Positions 1 through 8,046 of a stretch of DNA of 64,000 nucleotides are shown piece after piece. Location: NCBI RefSeq assembly GCF_006715865.1, contig NZ_VFOA01000001.1, positions 248,001 to 312,000 of the forward strand, given 5' to 3'. The stretch is from Cellulomonas sp. SLBN-39. Its GTDB lineage: Bacteria; Actinomycetota; Actinomycetes; Actinomycetales; Cellulomonadaceae. The notes below the pieces were generated by a model that made no database searches, had not been told where the DNA came from, and saw only the letters and a program-made list of their open reading frames with translations. Every line of letters starts with the position of its first letter. Position 1 is the first letter of the stretch. The position numbers and the translations under genes were made by a program.

Positions 1-962
1 AGCAGCGCGATGACGAGCGAGACGACGAACAGCACGACGGCGACGGCGTTGCCGTACCCGTAGCTGCCCGCGTTGCGCCCGTTGACGACCATGTACGTCG
101 CCATCGTCGAGGTGCCGGCGGTCGAGGCCACGTACTGGCCCCAGATGATGTAGACGAGGTCGAACAGCTGCAGCGACCCGATGATCGACAGGAAGGCCCA
201 GATGCGGACCGTCGGGCCGAGCAGCGGCAGCGTGATGCGCCGCTGCACCTGCCAGTACGACGCACCGTCGATCGCGGCGGCCTCGGACAGCTCCTCGGGG
301 ATGCCCTGGAGCCCGGCGAGGAAGAGGATCACGGCGAACCCGACGTACTTCCAGGTGATGATCCCCATGAGGGTCCAGATCGCCACGCCCGGGTCGGACA
401 GCCACTCCTGGGCCAGGCCGTCGAGGCCGACCTTCGCGAGCAGGTCGTTGAGCGCGCCGTTGGTGGCGAGCATCAGGCTCCAGCCCGTGCCGACCACGAC
501 CTCGGAGATCACGTACGGCACGAAGATGAGCACCCGGATGACCGAGCGTCCGCGCAGCGGCCGGTTGAGCAGCAGCGCGAGCAGCACCGCGACGGGGCCC
601 TGCAGGACCAGCGACATCACGACGATGAACGCGTTGTGCCGCAGGGCGTCGTGGAACGTGGGGTCGGTCAGGATCGTCACGTAGTTGCGCAGACCCACGA
701 ACTCCGTCGGCGGGCCGTAGCCCTGCCAGCTGAAGAAGCCGTAGTACGCGGCCATGACGACCGGGAAGATCACGAACGCCAGGAAGACGCCCAGCGCGGG
801 CCCGGCGAGCAGGGCGATCTCGGCCCGCGTCCGCCACCCGACGCCCGCGGTGCGGCGTCGGGCCGGCGGCCCGGCCGGGGGCGCCGCGACGGGCGCGGCA
901 CCCCCGGCCTGGTCCACGGGCGAGCGGTGCGCGCGACGCGCGTCCTCGCTGATGGATGCCAT
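1..962 (-). CDS. Sugar ABC transporter permease (CUT1, MalF-like), 3' end cut by window
   Basis: Inner-membrane subunit of a carbohydrate importer. The ATG at 962-960 opens a protein of which about 320 residues lie in the window; the C-terminus runs off the left edge. A proline/alanine-rich cytoplasmic N-terminus (about 45 residues) precedes the first membrane helix (about 48-75), followed by further helices. The EAA loop that docks on the ATPase is visible near residues 224-250 (EELSEAAAIDGASYWQ). It starts 9 nt after the stop of the binding-protein gene, so the two form one transcript, and a second permease is expected beyond the edge. The family is clear; the substrate is not readable from sequence. 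Confidence 0.9.
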   Translation of the reverse strand, partial: MASISEDARRAHRSPVDQAGGAAPVAAPPAGPPARRRTAGVGWRTRAEIALLAGPALGVFLAFVIFPVVMAAYYGFFSWQGYGPPTEFVGLRNYVTILTDPTFHDALRHNAFIVVMSLVLQGPVAVLLALLLNRPLRGRSVIRVLIFVPYVISEVVVGTGWSLMLATNGALNDLLAKVGLDGLAQEWLSDPGVAIWTLMGIITWKYVGFAVILFLAGLQGIPEELSEAAAIDGASYWQVQRRITLPLLGPTVRIWAFLSIIGSLQLFDLVYIIWGQYVASTAGTSTMATYMVVNGRNAGSYGYGNAVAVVLFVVSLVIAL

Positions 963-971
963 GGTGGAAGG

Positions 972-2261
972 TCAGCCCTTCGCTGCCGCGGCGTTGACGG
1001 CCTCGACGATGGCCTCGGGCGAGCCCTGGCCGGCGAGCATGTCGACGACGCCGACGTTCAGCGCGTTGCCGATGTTCTGGCCGAACAGCGTGTCGAGCCA
1101 GACGGAGACGTACGCGGCCTCGTTGTAGGCCTCGAGGACCTGCTGCAGCGCCGGCTCGGTGACGACGCCCTGGGCCTCCTGGCTGGCGGGCAGGGTGTGG
1201 AACGCGTTGGCGTAGCCCTCCTGGTGCTCCTTCTGCATGAAGAAGTTGAGGAACGCGGTGCACTGCTCCTTCGGGGCCTGGGCCCAGCAGGAGAACCCGT
1301 CGACGCCGCCCATCATGGCGCTGGGGTCGCCCTCGCCGCCCTCGACGGCCGGGAAGGGGAACCACTCGAGGTCGGCGAGCGGCTGCTCGTCGGGCGTCAG
1401 GGACGCGACGACGCCGGGCTGCCAGGCGCCCATGAGCTCCATCGCGGCCTGGCCGTTGGCGAGCAGGCCGGCCGACGAGCCGGCGCCCTGCTGGGCCGAC
1501 GTGGTGAGGAAGCCCTCGTTGAACGGCTCCGTCTCGGCGAACGCCTGCAGGTCCTCGCCCGCGCGGGTCCAGCACTCGTCGTCGAACATGCGGGTGTCGG
1601 CCGCCTCGGCCATGACCTCCTGCGAGCACTCGCGCAGCGCGAAGAAGTAGTACCAGTGCGCGGCGGGCCACGCGTCCTTCGCCCCGAGGGCGATGGGCTG
1701 CGTGCCGATGCCCTTGAGGGCCTCGACCGCGTCGCCGAGCTCGGCCATGGTCGTCGGCGGCGTGTCGATGCCGGCCTCGGCGAACTGGTCGCCGCTGTAG
1801 TAGATGCCGCCCGGCAGGATCGCCGTCGGCATGCCGTAGACCTTGTCGTCGATCGTGAACGCCGAGAAGCCCGCGTCGCCGACCGCGGTGCGGGTGGCGT
1901 CGTCGATCGAGTCCGTCAGGTCCATGACCTGGCCCGCCGCGACGACGTCGGCGAGCTTGCCGCCGCCGCGCGCCATGAAGATGTCGGGGGCGTCGCCGGA
2001 GTTCAGCGCGGTCTGGAGCTTGCCGTCCATCTCCTCGTTCTGGACGGCCTGGATCTCGATGGTCACACCGGGGTTGGCCTCCTCGAAGGCCGCGACCGTC
2101 TCCTCCCAGTACGCCTTGCCCTCGCCCGTGGTCGAGTTGTGCCAGAAGGTCATCGTCACGTCGCCGTCGGCGTCGCCGCCCGGGCTGTCCGCCGCGCAGG
2201 CGGTGAGGCCCGCGGCGAGCGCCAGGGCCGACGTGAGCGCCAGGGTCTTCCTGATGTTCAT
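972..2261 (-). CDS. Sugar ABC transporter substrate-binding lipoprotein
   Basis: Extracellular solute-binding protein (family 1) of 429 residues, first gene of the importer operon. I chose the ATG at 2261-2259 over the upstream in-frame ATG at 2336 because it is preceded by GAGGA at good spacing and begins a textbook lipoprotein signal: basic MNIRK, a hydrophobic stretch, and lipobox LTAC with Cys22 as the lipidated residue. The mature protein has the usual two-lobe fold sequence, including a TFWH start and a KDAWPAAHWYYF segment typical of oligosaccharide binders. Divergent from the LacI regulator at 2507; a LacI-type palindrome lies between them, so repression in the absence of an inducing sugar is the simple model. 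Substrate unknown. Confidence 0.92.
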   Translation of the reverse strand: MNIRKTLALTSALALAAGLTACAADSPGGDADGDVTMTFWHNSTTGEGKAYWEETVAAFEEANPGVTIEIQAVQNEEMDGKLQTALNSGDAPDIFMARGGGKLADVVAAGQVMDLTDSIDDATRTAVGDAGFSAFTIDDKVYGMPTAILPGGIYYSGDQFAEAGIDTPPTTMAELGDAVEALKGIGTQPIALGAKDAWPAAHWYYFFALRECSQEVMAEAADTRMFDDECWTRAGEDLQAFAETEPFNEGFLTTSAQQGAGSSAGLLANGQAAMELMGAWQPGVVASLTPDEQPLADLEWFPFPAVEGGEGDPSAMMGGVDGFSCWAQAPKEQCTAFLNFFMQKEHQEGYANAFHTLPASQEAQGVVTEPALQQVLEAYNEAAYVSVWLDTLFGQNIGNALNVGVVDMLAGQGSPEAIVEAVNAAAAKG

Positions 2262-2434
2262 GAACCCGTCCTCATCGTTGAGTCGATCCGTGCAGAGCCG
2301 TCGGTGGCGCCGCCGAGTCCGCCGTCGTCGGCGCACGTCCGCGGTGCCCTGACCGGGCGGCGGGGGTCACCGACCGGTCTCGCCCTCCCGCGCACCGACG
2401 CTCCGTCGCACTGCGCCGCGGGTGGGACGGGGTG

Positions 2435-2464
2435 AGTCTTGTCCGATCGTCCAACCGGTGTCAA
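2435..2464 (-). promoter_or_regulatory. Candidate promoter of the binding-protein operon
   Basis: On the minus strand TTGACA (2464-2459) is a perfect -35 hexamer, and AAGACT (2440-2435) lies 18 bp downstream as a plausible -10. This predicts a leader of roughly 165 nt before the ATG at 2261. The LacI palindrome lies directly upstream of the -35. Confidence 0.5.
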
Positions 2465-2470
2465 CCGATA

Positions 2471-2486
2471 TCGATAACGTTATCGA
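2471..2486. promoter_or_regulatory. LacI-family operator palindrome
   Basis: TCGATAACGTTATCGA is a perfect 16-bp palindrome with the central CG step typical of LacI/GalR-family operators. It lies in the divergent region between the sugar importer and the LacI gene. It covers the -35/spacer zone of the regulator's promoter (-10 at 2495) and abuts the -35 of the importer promoter, so one site could control both directions and give autoregulation. Confidence 0.75.
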
Positions 2487-2494
2487 CACGGGGC

Positions 2495-2500
2495 TATGAT
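2495..2500 (+). promoter_or_regulatory. -10 box of the lacI-type gene (leaderless start)
   Basis: TATGAT is followed after 6 nt by the GTG at 2507. This is the geometry in which transcription starts at the first base of the start codon. No Shine-Dalgarno sequence is present. Confidence 0.6.
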
Positions 2501-2506
2501 CGGCGC

Positions 2507-3520
2507 GTGCAGCCACCGACCCGCCTGAGCACGCGCGTGAAGATGTCCGACGTCGCGCATGCGGCGGGGGTGTCGGTCGCCACCGTGTCCAAGGTCGTCA
2601 ACGGCCGGTACGGCGTCTCCGCCAGCACCCTCGCCCGGGTCCAGGAGGTCATCGCCGAGATGGGCTACGAGACCTCCCTCGGCGCCCGGTCCCTGCGCAG
2701 CCACCGCACCAACGTCCTCGGCATCCTCGTCGCCGAGTTCGAGCCGTTCAGCACCGAGCTGCTCAAGGGCGCGTCGGCCGCCGTCGCGGCGACGGGCTAC
2801 GAGCTGCTCGCGTACTCCGGCGGCGGCGGCAGCGCGGACCCCGGCTGGGAGCGGCGCTACCTCTCGCGCCTGTCCGGCACGCTCGTCGACGGCGCGATCA
2901 TCGTCACCCCCACCGTCATGGACGCAGACCCCGGCATCCCGGTCGTGGCCGTCGACCCCCACACCGGCCCGTCCGGGCTGCCGACCGTCGACTCGGACAA
3001 CACCGCCGGCGCGTTCATGGCGACCGAGCACCTGCTCGGCCTCGGCCACCGGCGCATCGCCTTCCTCGGGGGGCGGCCCGACCTGGAGTCGGCACGCCTG
3101 CGCGAGCAGGGCTTCCGCCAGGCCATGGCCCGCGCCGGCGTCCCTGTCGACGAGGAGCTCGTCGCGGTCGGCGGCTACCGGCCCGACTCGACCGCGGGCC
3201 CGGCACGCGCGCTGCTCACCGCCGCCGAGCCGCCCACCGCGGTGTTCGCGGCCAACGACCTGTCCGCGATCACGGTCGTCGACGTGGCCCGCGACCTCGG
3301 GCTGCGCGTGCCCCAGGACCTGTCGGTGATCGGCTTCGACAACGTGCCCGAGTCCGCGCTCGCGTCACCGCCACTGACCACGATCAGCCAGCCGCTGCAG
3401 GAGATGGGCGCCCAGGCGCTGCTCCTGCTCGTGGACCTCGTCGCGGGGCGGGACACCCCGACGCACCTGCGCCTGCCGACCGAGCTGGTGGTCCGCTCGT
3501 CCTGCGCCCCGCCCCGCTGA
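2507..3520 (+). CDS. LacI-family transcriptional regulator
   Basis: Sugar-responsive repressor of 337 residues. The N-terminal helix-turn-helix and hinge are intact (residues about 10-65; MSDVAHAAGVSVATVSKVVN is the recognition region), followed by the periplasmic-binding-protein-like effector domain (from NVLGILVAEF to the end; VIGFDNVPESALASPPLTT is the conserved C-terminal signature). The GTG at 2507 is chosen because a TATGAT -10 box ends 6 nt before it; the upstream ATG at 2432 would put the operator inside the gene. Divergent from the sugar importer it most likely controls through the palindrome at 2471-2486. It ends 6 nt from the stop of the convergent flavoprotein gene. Confidence 0.93.
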   Translation: MQPPTRLSTRVKMSDVAHAAGVSVATVSKVVNGRYGVSASTLARVQEVIAEMGYETSLGARSLRSHRTNVLGILVAEFEPFSTELLKGASAAVAATGYELLAYSGGGGSADPGWERRYLSRLSGTLVDGAIIVTPTVMDADPGIPVVAVDPHTGPSGLPTVDSDNTAGAFMATEHLLGLGHRRIAFLGGRPDLESARLREQGFRQAMARAGVPVDEELVAVGGYRPDSTAGPARALLTAAEPPTAVFAANDLSAITVVDVARDLGLRVPQDLSVIGFDNVPESALASPPLTTISQPLQEMGAQALLLLVDLVAGRDTPTHLRLPTELVVRSSCAPPR

Positions 3521-3526
3521 CACCGG

Positions 3527-4723
3527 TCAGGGCAGCCCCACCAGCCCGCGCCGCATCTTCGCGATCGAGTACTTCTCGAACGCCAGCTTCGCGAGGTGGT
3601 TCTGCGGGCCCGGGACCATCGCCGCGAAGCGGCGAGGCGGCAGCATCTTGTCCGCGACCATCGCGACACCGTTGTTGCCCGCGTCCATGACGCACAGCGC
3701 CGGGATGTCGGCGAACTCCTTCTCGTGCGACGGCGCGTCGCCGCGGACCTGCGCGACGATGTTCGCCGCCGCGACGTGCGCCTGCTGCTCCGTCGGGAAC
3801 CCCGTCTTGGGGATGCTCACCGGGACCTGCGTGACCCACGGCACCGGCACGGCCGCGGCGATGCCGACCGCGTACACGTCGTCCCACCGCACCGTCTGGT
3901 ACGTCGGGCGCACCGGCACGTAGCCGCCCGCGTCGACCAGACCCGGCGTGCCGGCCAGGAAGTCCTGCCCGTGGAACGGCGGCACGACCATCGCGAACCG
4001 GTAGGGCAGCACCGTGCCGTCGTCGAGCTCGACGGCGTCGGGGCGGATCTCGCTCATCTGCGCACCGGTGACCACCTCGATGCCCTCCTTGCGCGCGAAC
4101 ATCCCCATGAGGGTGCGCGCACCGGGCATGCCGTCGATGCCGAAGTGCCCGGCGTACGGCTCGGACGTCACGTACGTCAGCCGGACCTTGCCGTGCAGCC
4201 CCGCACGCCGCAGCTGGTACGAGGTGTTGAACAGGAACTCGTACGCGGCCCCGAAGCAGCTCGCCCGCTGGGTCGCGCCGACCACGACGTCGCCGGGCTC
4301 GTCGAGGAAGCGCCGCCACGCGTCGCCCGTCCGCTCGGCGTCCGCGAGCGTCGTGATCGTCGGCACGTCGCGCAGGCCCGGGACCACGTCCAGGTCGTTG
4401 CGGTAGCCCGTCGCGATGACGAGGTAGTCGTACCCGAACGTGCCCGCCGTGGTCTCGACCTCGTGGGCGTCCGGGTCGACGCGCACCGCGGACGCGTGGA
4501 CGAACCGCACTCCCCGACGGGTGAACGTGGGCTCGAGCAGGAACGACACGTCGGTGCGCCCCCGGCGCCCGAACGGCAGCCAGATGAGCGACGGGTTGAA
4601 GACGAACCGGTCGGACGCACCGACCACGGTCACCTCGACCTCGTCCCCCAGTCGGGACCTGACCGACAGCGCCGCGGTCATCCCCGCGAAGCTGCCTCCC
4701 AGCACGAGCACTCGGGTACGCAT
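3527..4723 (-). CDS. FAD/NAD(P)-binding oxidoreductase, sulfide:quinone reductase-like
   Basis: Flavoprotein of 398 residues in the sulfide:quinone oxidoreductase / type II NADH dehydrogenase superfamily. The dinucleotide motif is at the N-terminus (VLVLGGSFAGMTAA), a second nucleotide-binding segment occurs mid-protein, and the C-terminal YAVGIAAAVPVPW strand is the usual flavin-contacting region. A Cys in ASCFGAAYEF could be one of the redox cysteines of SQR. Start: ATG at 4723-4721, preceded by AAAGGAG. Although the frame stays open far upstream across the photolyase gene, this site has the only good ribosome-binding sequence. An ATACCC-N4-GGGTAT repeat lies 31 nt upstream, a form seen in CsoR/CstR operators, which fits sulfide or persulfide detoxification. 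The exact substrate is inferred, not shown. Confidence 0.82.
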   Translation of the reverse strand: MRTRVLVLGGSFAGMTAALSVRSRLGDEVEVTVVGASDRFVFNPSLIWLPFGRRGRTDVSFLLEPTFTRRGVRFVHASAVRVDPDAHEVETTAGTFGYDYLVIATGYRNDLDVVPGLRDVPTITTLADAERTGDAWRRFLDEPGDVVVGATQRASCFGAAYEFLFNTSYQLRRAGLHGKVRLTYVTSEPYAGHFGIDGMPGARTLMGMFARKEGIEVVTGAQMSEIRPDAVELDDGTVLPYRFAMVVPPFHGQDFLAGTPGLVDAGGYVPVRPTYQTVRWDDVYAVGIAAAVPVPWVTQVPVSIPKTGFPTEQQAHVAAANIVAQVRGDAPSHEKEFADIPALCVMDAGNNGVAMVADKMLPPRRFAAMVPGPQNHLAKLAFEKYSIAKMRRGLVGLP

Positions 4724-4753
4724 GACGACTCCTTTGTCGGACGTCCTCCAGTG

Positions 4754-4769
4754 ATACCCCCACGGGTAT
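4754..4769. promoter_or_regulatory. CsoR/CstR-type inverted repeat
   Basis: ATACCC (4754-4759), four bases, GGGTAT (4764-4769). CsoR-family regulators (copper CsoR, persulfide CstR) are known to bind G/C-rich inverted repeats of this form flanked by AT pairs. It lies upstream of the SQR-like gene. No CsoR-family gene is in the window, so the regulator would act in trans. Confidence 0.5.
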
Positions 4770-4770
4770 G

Positions 4771-4804
4771 CCCGGCGACCGGGACCTGGGTCCCGGTCGC
4801 CGGG
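4771..4804. repeat. Perfect 16-bp inverted repeat with 2-base centre
   Basis: The left arm at 4771-4786 (CCCGGCGACCGGGACC) is matched exactly by its reverse complement at 4789-4804, with TG between. It lies between two divergent genes, so it is not downstream of either and is not an ordinary terminator. It abuts the CsoR-like repeat and the photolyase -10 region. It could be a protein-binding site or a 5' structural element; function unknown. Confidence 0.6.
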
Positions 4805-4819
4805 TGAGGTCTCCCGGGC

Positions 4820-4825
4820 TAACGT
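4820..4825 (+). promoter_or_regulatory. -10 box of phr (leaderless start)
   Basis: TAACGT ends 6 nt before the GTG at 4832; no Shine-Dalgarno sequence is present. Confidence 0.55.
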
Positions 4826-4831
4826 GCGCCC

Positions 4832-6214
4832 GTGCCGACGATCTGCTGGTTCCGCCGCGACCTGCGGCTCGCCGACCACCCCGCGCTCGCCGCGGCCGTG
4901 GCCCAGGCCCGCGACGCGGACGACGAGGTCGTCCCGCTGTTCGTGCTCGACCCCGCGCTGTGGTCCGACGCGACCGGCGCCCCCCGGCGCGCCTACCTCG
5001 CCGCGTCCCTGCGGGCCCTCGACGAGGCCACCGGCGGACGCCTCGTCGTGCGGCACGGGCGGCCCGTCGACGTCGTCCCCGCGCTCGTCCGCGAGACCGG
5101 CGCGGACGCCGTGCACGTCACCGCCGCGACGGAGCCCTACGGGCGACGGCGCGACGACGCCGTCGAGGCCGCGCTCGGCGCCGTCCCGCTCGTGCGGACC
5201 GGATCCCCGTACGCGGTCGGCCCCGGACGCGTCCGCACCGGCGACGACCGGGCCTACCAGGTGTTCACCCCGTTCCGCCGGGCCTGGCTCGACCACGGCT
5301 GGCACGACCCCGCGCCGGCGCCGCGCGACGCCCCCTGGGCCGACGTCCGCGGCGACGGCGTCCCGGACGCCCCCGCGACCGACGTCCCGCTGCCCGACGC
5401 GGGTGAGCGCGCCGCGCACGCCCGGTGGCGCGCGTTCGTCGCCGACGACCTCGCCGGCTACGGCACCGACCGCGACCGCCCCGACCTCGACGTCACCTCG
5501 TGGATGTCCGTGCACCTCAAGTACGGCGAGATCCACCCCCGCACCATGCTCGCCGACCTGGCGGCCGTCGCCCGCGACGCCGAGCCCGCCCTGGCCGCGT
5601 CCCTCGCCACCTACCGGTCCGAGCTGGCCTGGCGCGAGTTCCACGCCGACGTGCTGTGGCACCACCCCGGGGCCGCCACGCGGTCGCTGCGGCCCGTGGT
5701 GCCCGAGGACGCGTGGGTCACCGGGCGCGCCGAGGACGAGGCGTTCGACGTCTGGGCCCACGGACGCACCGGCTACCCGCTCGTCGACGCCGGCATGCGC
5801 CAGCTGCGCGCCACCGGGTGGATGCACAACCGCGTCCGCATGGTCGTCGCGTCGTTCCTCGTCAAGGACCTGCACGTGCGCTGGCAGCGCGGCGCCGAGC
5901 ACTTCATGCGCTGGCTGCTCGACGGCGACGTCTCGCAGAACCAGCTCAACTGGCAGTGGGTCGCCGGCACCGGCCGGGACGCGGCGCCGTTCTTCCGGAT
6001 CTTCAACCCCGTGACGCAGGGCCGGAAGTTCGACCCCGACGGGCAGTACGTGCGCCGGTGGGTGCCCGAGCTGCGGGACGTGCCGGCGCCCGCCGTGCAC
6101 GAGCCCTGGACCCTGGGGCTGCAGGCCCCCGAGGACTACCCGCCGCCCGTCGTCGACCACAAGCACGAGCGCGAGGTCGCGCTCGCCGACCACAAGCGGC
6201 GCCCCACCGGCTGA
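4832..6214 (+). CDS. phr: Deoxyribodipyrimidine photo-lyase
   Basis: Light-driven repair of cyclobutane pyrimidine dimers. 460 residues, the normal length for a class I photolyase. The N-terminal alpha/beta antenna domain begins WFRRDLRLADHP. The C-terminal FAD domain is complete, with GYPLVDAGMRQL, GWMHNRVRM and the DVSQNQLNWQWVAGTG block ending in NP-TQ-KFDP. GTG start at 4832 behind a TAACGT box 6 nt away. It stands alone and is divergent from the SQR-like gene; an 11-bp hairpin after the stop separates it from the convergent dehydrogenase. Confidence 0.95.
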   Translation: MPTICWFRRDLRLADHPALAAAVAQARDADDEVVPLFVLDPALWSDATGAPRRAYLAASLRALDEATGGRLVVRHGRPVDVVPALVRETGADAVHVTAATEPYGRRRDDAVEAALGAVPLVRTGSPYAVGPGRVRTGDDRAYQVFTPFRRAWLDHGWHDPAPAPRDAPWADVRGDGVPDAPATDVPLPDAGERAAHARWRAFVADDLAGYGTDRDRPDLDVTSWMSVHLKYGEIHPRTMLADLAAVARDAEPALAASLATYRSELAWREFHADVLWHHPGAATRSLRPVVPEDAWVTGRAEDEAFDVWAHGRTGYPLVDAGMRQLRATGWMHNRVRMVVASFLVKDLHVRWQRGAEHFMRWLLDGDVSQNQLNWQWVAGTGRDAAPFFRIFNPVTQGRKFDPDGQYVRRWVPELRDVPAPAVHEPWTLGLQAPEDYPPPVVDHKHEREVALADHKRRPTG

Positions 6215-6225
6215 CCGGCACCGCG

Positions 6226-6257
6226 GCGGTCCGGGCCGGGCACCCCGCCCGGACCGC
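6226..6257. terminator. Bidirectional hairpin between phr and dehydrogenase
   Basis: GCGGTCCGGGC (6226-6236) pairs perfectly with GCCCGGACCGC (6247-6257) across a 10-nt loop. It lies in the 49-nt gap between convergent stops, with no T-run, as is common for actinobacterial terminators. Confidence 0.6.
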
Positions 6258-6263
6258 GGTCGG

Positions 6264-7205
6264 TCAGGTGCGCGCGACCTCGTTGACGGCCGGCGCCCCC
6301 GCCAGCAGCGCCTCGAGCTGGCGGCGGACCAGCGCCGCCACCCGGGGGAACGTCGCGTCCGTGTTGCCGCCCTGGTGCGCCGTCACCAGCACGTTCGGCG
6401 CCGACCACAGCGGGTGGCCCGGCGGGAGCGGCTCGGGGTCCGTGACGTCGAGCGCCGCCCGCAGCCGGCCGGCCGTCAGCTCGGCCAGCAGCGCGTCGGT
6501 GTCGACGACCTTGCCGCGCGCGACGTTGACGAGCAGCGCACCGTCGCGCATCCGCGCCAGCATGCCCGCGTCCATCAGGTGGTACGACGCCCGCGACAGC
6601 GGGATCGCCAGGACCACGACGTCGACGTCCGGCAGCAGGTCGCCCAGCTCGTCCACGCCGTGCACGTGCCCGTGCACGTCGTCACGGGCCGTGCTCGCCA
6701 CCCGCACCAGCTCGACCTCGAAGGGGCGGAACCGCGCGCAGATCGCCGCCCCCACCGACCCCTGGCCGACGACCAGCACCCGGCGGTCCGCGAGCGAGGG
6801 CCCGAAGGGGTTCGCCCAGCGCCCCTCCCCCATGGCCCGCACCGCACCCGGCAGGTCGCGCTGCACCGCGAGGGTCAGCGCCAGCGCGAGCTCGGCCGTG
6901 CCCGCGTCGTGCACGCCCCGGCCGTTGCACAGCGTCACGCCCGGCGGCAGGTGCGGCAGCGCGTGCTCGTAGCCCGCGCTCGGCAGCTGCACGTACCGCA
7001 GCCGCGGCAGGTCGGCCAGCACGTCGAACCCCCCGGGGCGCACGAAGTAGTGCGGCACGACCACGAGATCGACGTCGCGCGCCAGGGCGGGGTCCAGCGG
7101 CCCGGCCAGGTCCCACGGCACGAGGCGCAGGTCGTCCGGGTGCGCGGCGGCCAGGTCCGTCAGGCGGTGCAGCAGGTCTTCGTCGGGGATGGTGGCGGTG
7201 AGCAT
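6264..7205 (-). CDS. D-isomer 2-hydroxyacid dehydrogenase family protein
   Basis: NAD(P)-dependent oxidoreductase of 313 residues related to phosphoglycerate and glyoxylate/hydroxypyruvate reductases. The Rossmann motif is VLVVGQGSVGAAICARF; the conserved arginine region is VNVARGKVVDTDALLAEL, and the catalytic-histidine region near the C-terminus reads VTAHQGGNTDAT. There is no C-terminal ACT domain, so it is not a SerA with regulatory extension. ATG at 7205-7203; the ribosome-binding sequence is weak. It follows the GNAT gene by 78 nt on the same strand and may be co-transcribed. Substrate cannot be told from sequence. Confidence 0.87.
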   Translation of the reverse strand: MLTATIPDEDLLHRLTDLAAAHPDDLRLVPWDLAGPLDPALARDVDLVVVPHYFVRPGGFDVLADLPRLRYVQLPSAGYEHALPHLPPGVTLCNGRGVHDAGTAELALALTLAVQRDLPGAVRAMGEGRWANPFGPSLADRRVLVVGQGSVGAAICARFRPFEVELVRVASTARDDVHGHVHGVDELGDLLPDVDVVVLAIPLSRASYHLMDAGMLARMRDGALLVNVARGKVVDTDALLAELTAGRLRAALDVTDPEPLPPGHPLWSAPNVLVTAHQGGNTDATFPRVAALVRRQLEALLAGAPAVNEVART

Positions 7206-7283
7206 GGGCAGTACGGGTCCTGACGTCGGCGGTGGGCGGTACGGGCCTGGCCGGGCCGGTCGGGCCGGGCAGATCGGGCAGGC

Positions 7284-7829
7284 TCAGCCCGGGCGGCCGG
7301 CCCGGAACTCGTCCTCGAGCATCGACATCACGACCGCGTCGCACCACCCGGCGCCGTCCCGGTAGGCGTCGCGCCGGCGCCCCTCCTGCCGGAAGCCGAT
7401 GTTCTCGTACAACGACAGCGCACGGGTGTTGATGCTCAGCACGTCGAGCTCGACCCGGTGCAGGTCGAGCCCGTCGAACGCGAACCCCAGGACCAGCTCG
7501 ATCGCCTCCGTCCCGTAGCCCCGGCCCCGGTAGGCCGGCCGCATCGCCAGCCGCATGCCGGCGCTGCGCAGGTCCTCGTCGACGTCGTTCAGCACGATCT
7601 CGCCGCGGTACTCGTCGTCGCCGTGCGACGTCACCGCGAAGTCGAACCGCCCCTCGGCGAGCTCGCGGCTGGCGCACCACGCGTCGACCTCGGCGCGGGA
7701 GAACGCCCGCACGGTGCCCGTGAGCCGGTTGCCCTCCGCGTCGTCGAGCATGTCCCACATGGCGTCGGCGTCGTCGGCCCGCACGGGGCGCAGCACCAGC
7801 ATCTCGCCCTGCAGCGTCGGCTTCTGCAT
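7284..7829 (-). CDS. GNAT family N-acetyltransferase (RimJ/RimL-like)
   Basis: Acetyl-CoA-dependent acetyltransferase of 181 residues. The family signature is visible: MLVLRPVRADDADAMWDML at the start, the acetyl-CoA loop AYRGRGYGTEAIELVLGFAF, and the C-terminal NIGFRQEGRRRDAYRDG that marks the RimJ/RimL branch. The start is the ATG at 7829-7827 with AAGGA just upstream; the frame is open further upstream but that part is arginine-rich and lacks a ribosome-binding site. The acceptor (ribosomal protein, antibiotic or metabolite) is unknown. Confidence 0.87.
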   Translation of the reverse strand: MQKPTLQGEMLVLRPVRADDADAMWDMLDDAEGNRLTGTVRAFSRAEVDAWCASRELAEGRFDFAVTSHGDDEYRGEIVLNDVDEDLRSAGMRLAMRPAYRGRGYGTEAIELVLGFAFDGLDLHRVELDVLSINTRALSLYENIGFRQEGRRRDAYRDGAGWCDAVVMSMLEDEFRAGRPG

Positions 7830-8002
7830 CGAGGTCCTTCCGTCGCGTCGTCGCCGGTCCCACCCGCCGGTGGGCGTCGCGGCGGAGGTGCGTCGCGGCC
7901 GGGCCGTGCGCCCGTGAGCGTAGGCACGGCGTGTGACGGGGGTGTTGCCACGCCGCGACGGCCGGGTTGTGGCCTGCGACGTCCGGGCGCGGAGCACCCG
8001 GT

Positions 8003-8042
8003 GCCGGACCGCCGCGGCAGGTCGGTGCCGCGGCGGTCCGGC
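8003..8042. terminator. Hairpin terminator after gatB
   Basis: A perfect 17-bp stem (8003-8019 with 8026-8042) and a 6-nt loop, beginning 4 nt past the gatB stop on the minus strand. No T-run. Confidence 0.7.
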
Positions 8043-8046
8043 GGGG

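Noticed and set aside
636..2435. Long plus-strand open frame opposite the binding-protein gene
   Set aside because: The translation is arginine/glycine/valine-rich with no domain, and it runs antisense to a gene with a lipobox and family signatures. Such frames are expected in DNA above 70% GC.
3517..3530. CTGAC-N4-GTCAG between the convergent lacI-type and SQR stops as a terminator
   Set aside because: Five base pairs made largely of the two TGA stop codons; too weak to call.
4724..6193. 5' extension of the SQR-like frame across the photolyase gene
   Set aside because: The translated extension is low-complexity and antisense to phr. The ATG at 4723 has a strong ribosome-binding site and starts exactly at the FAD motif.
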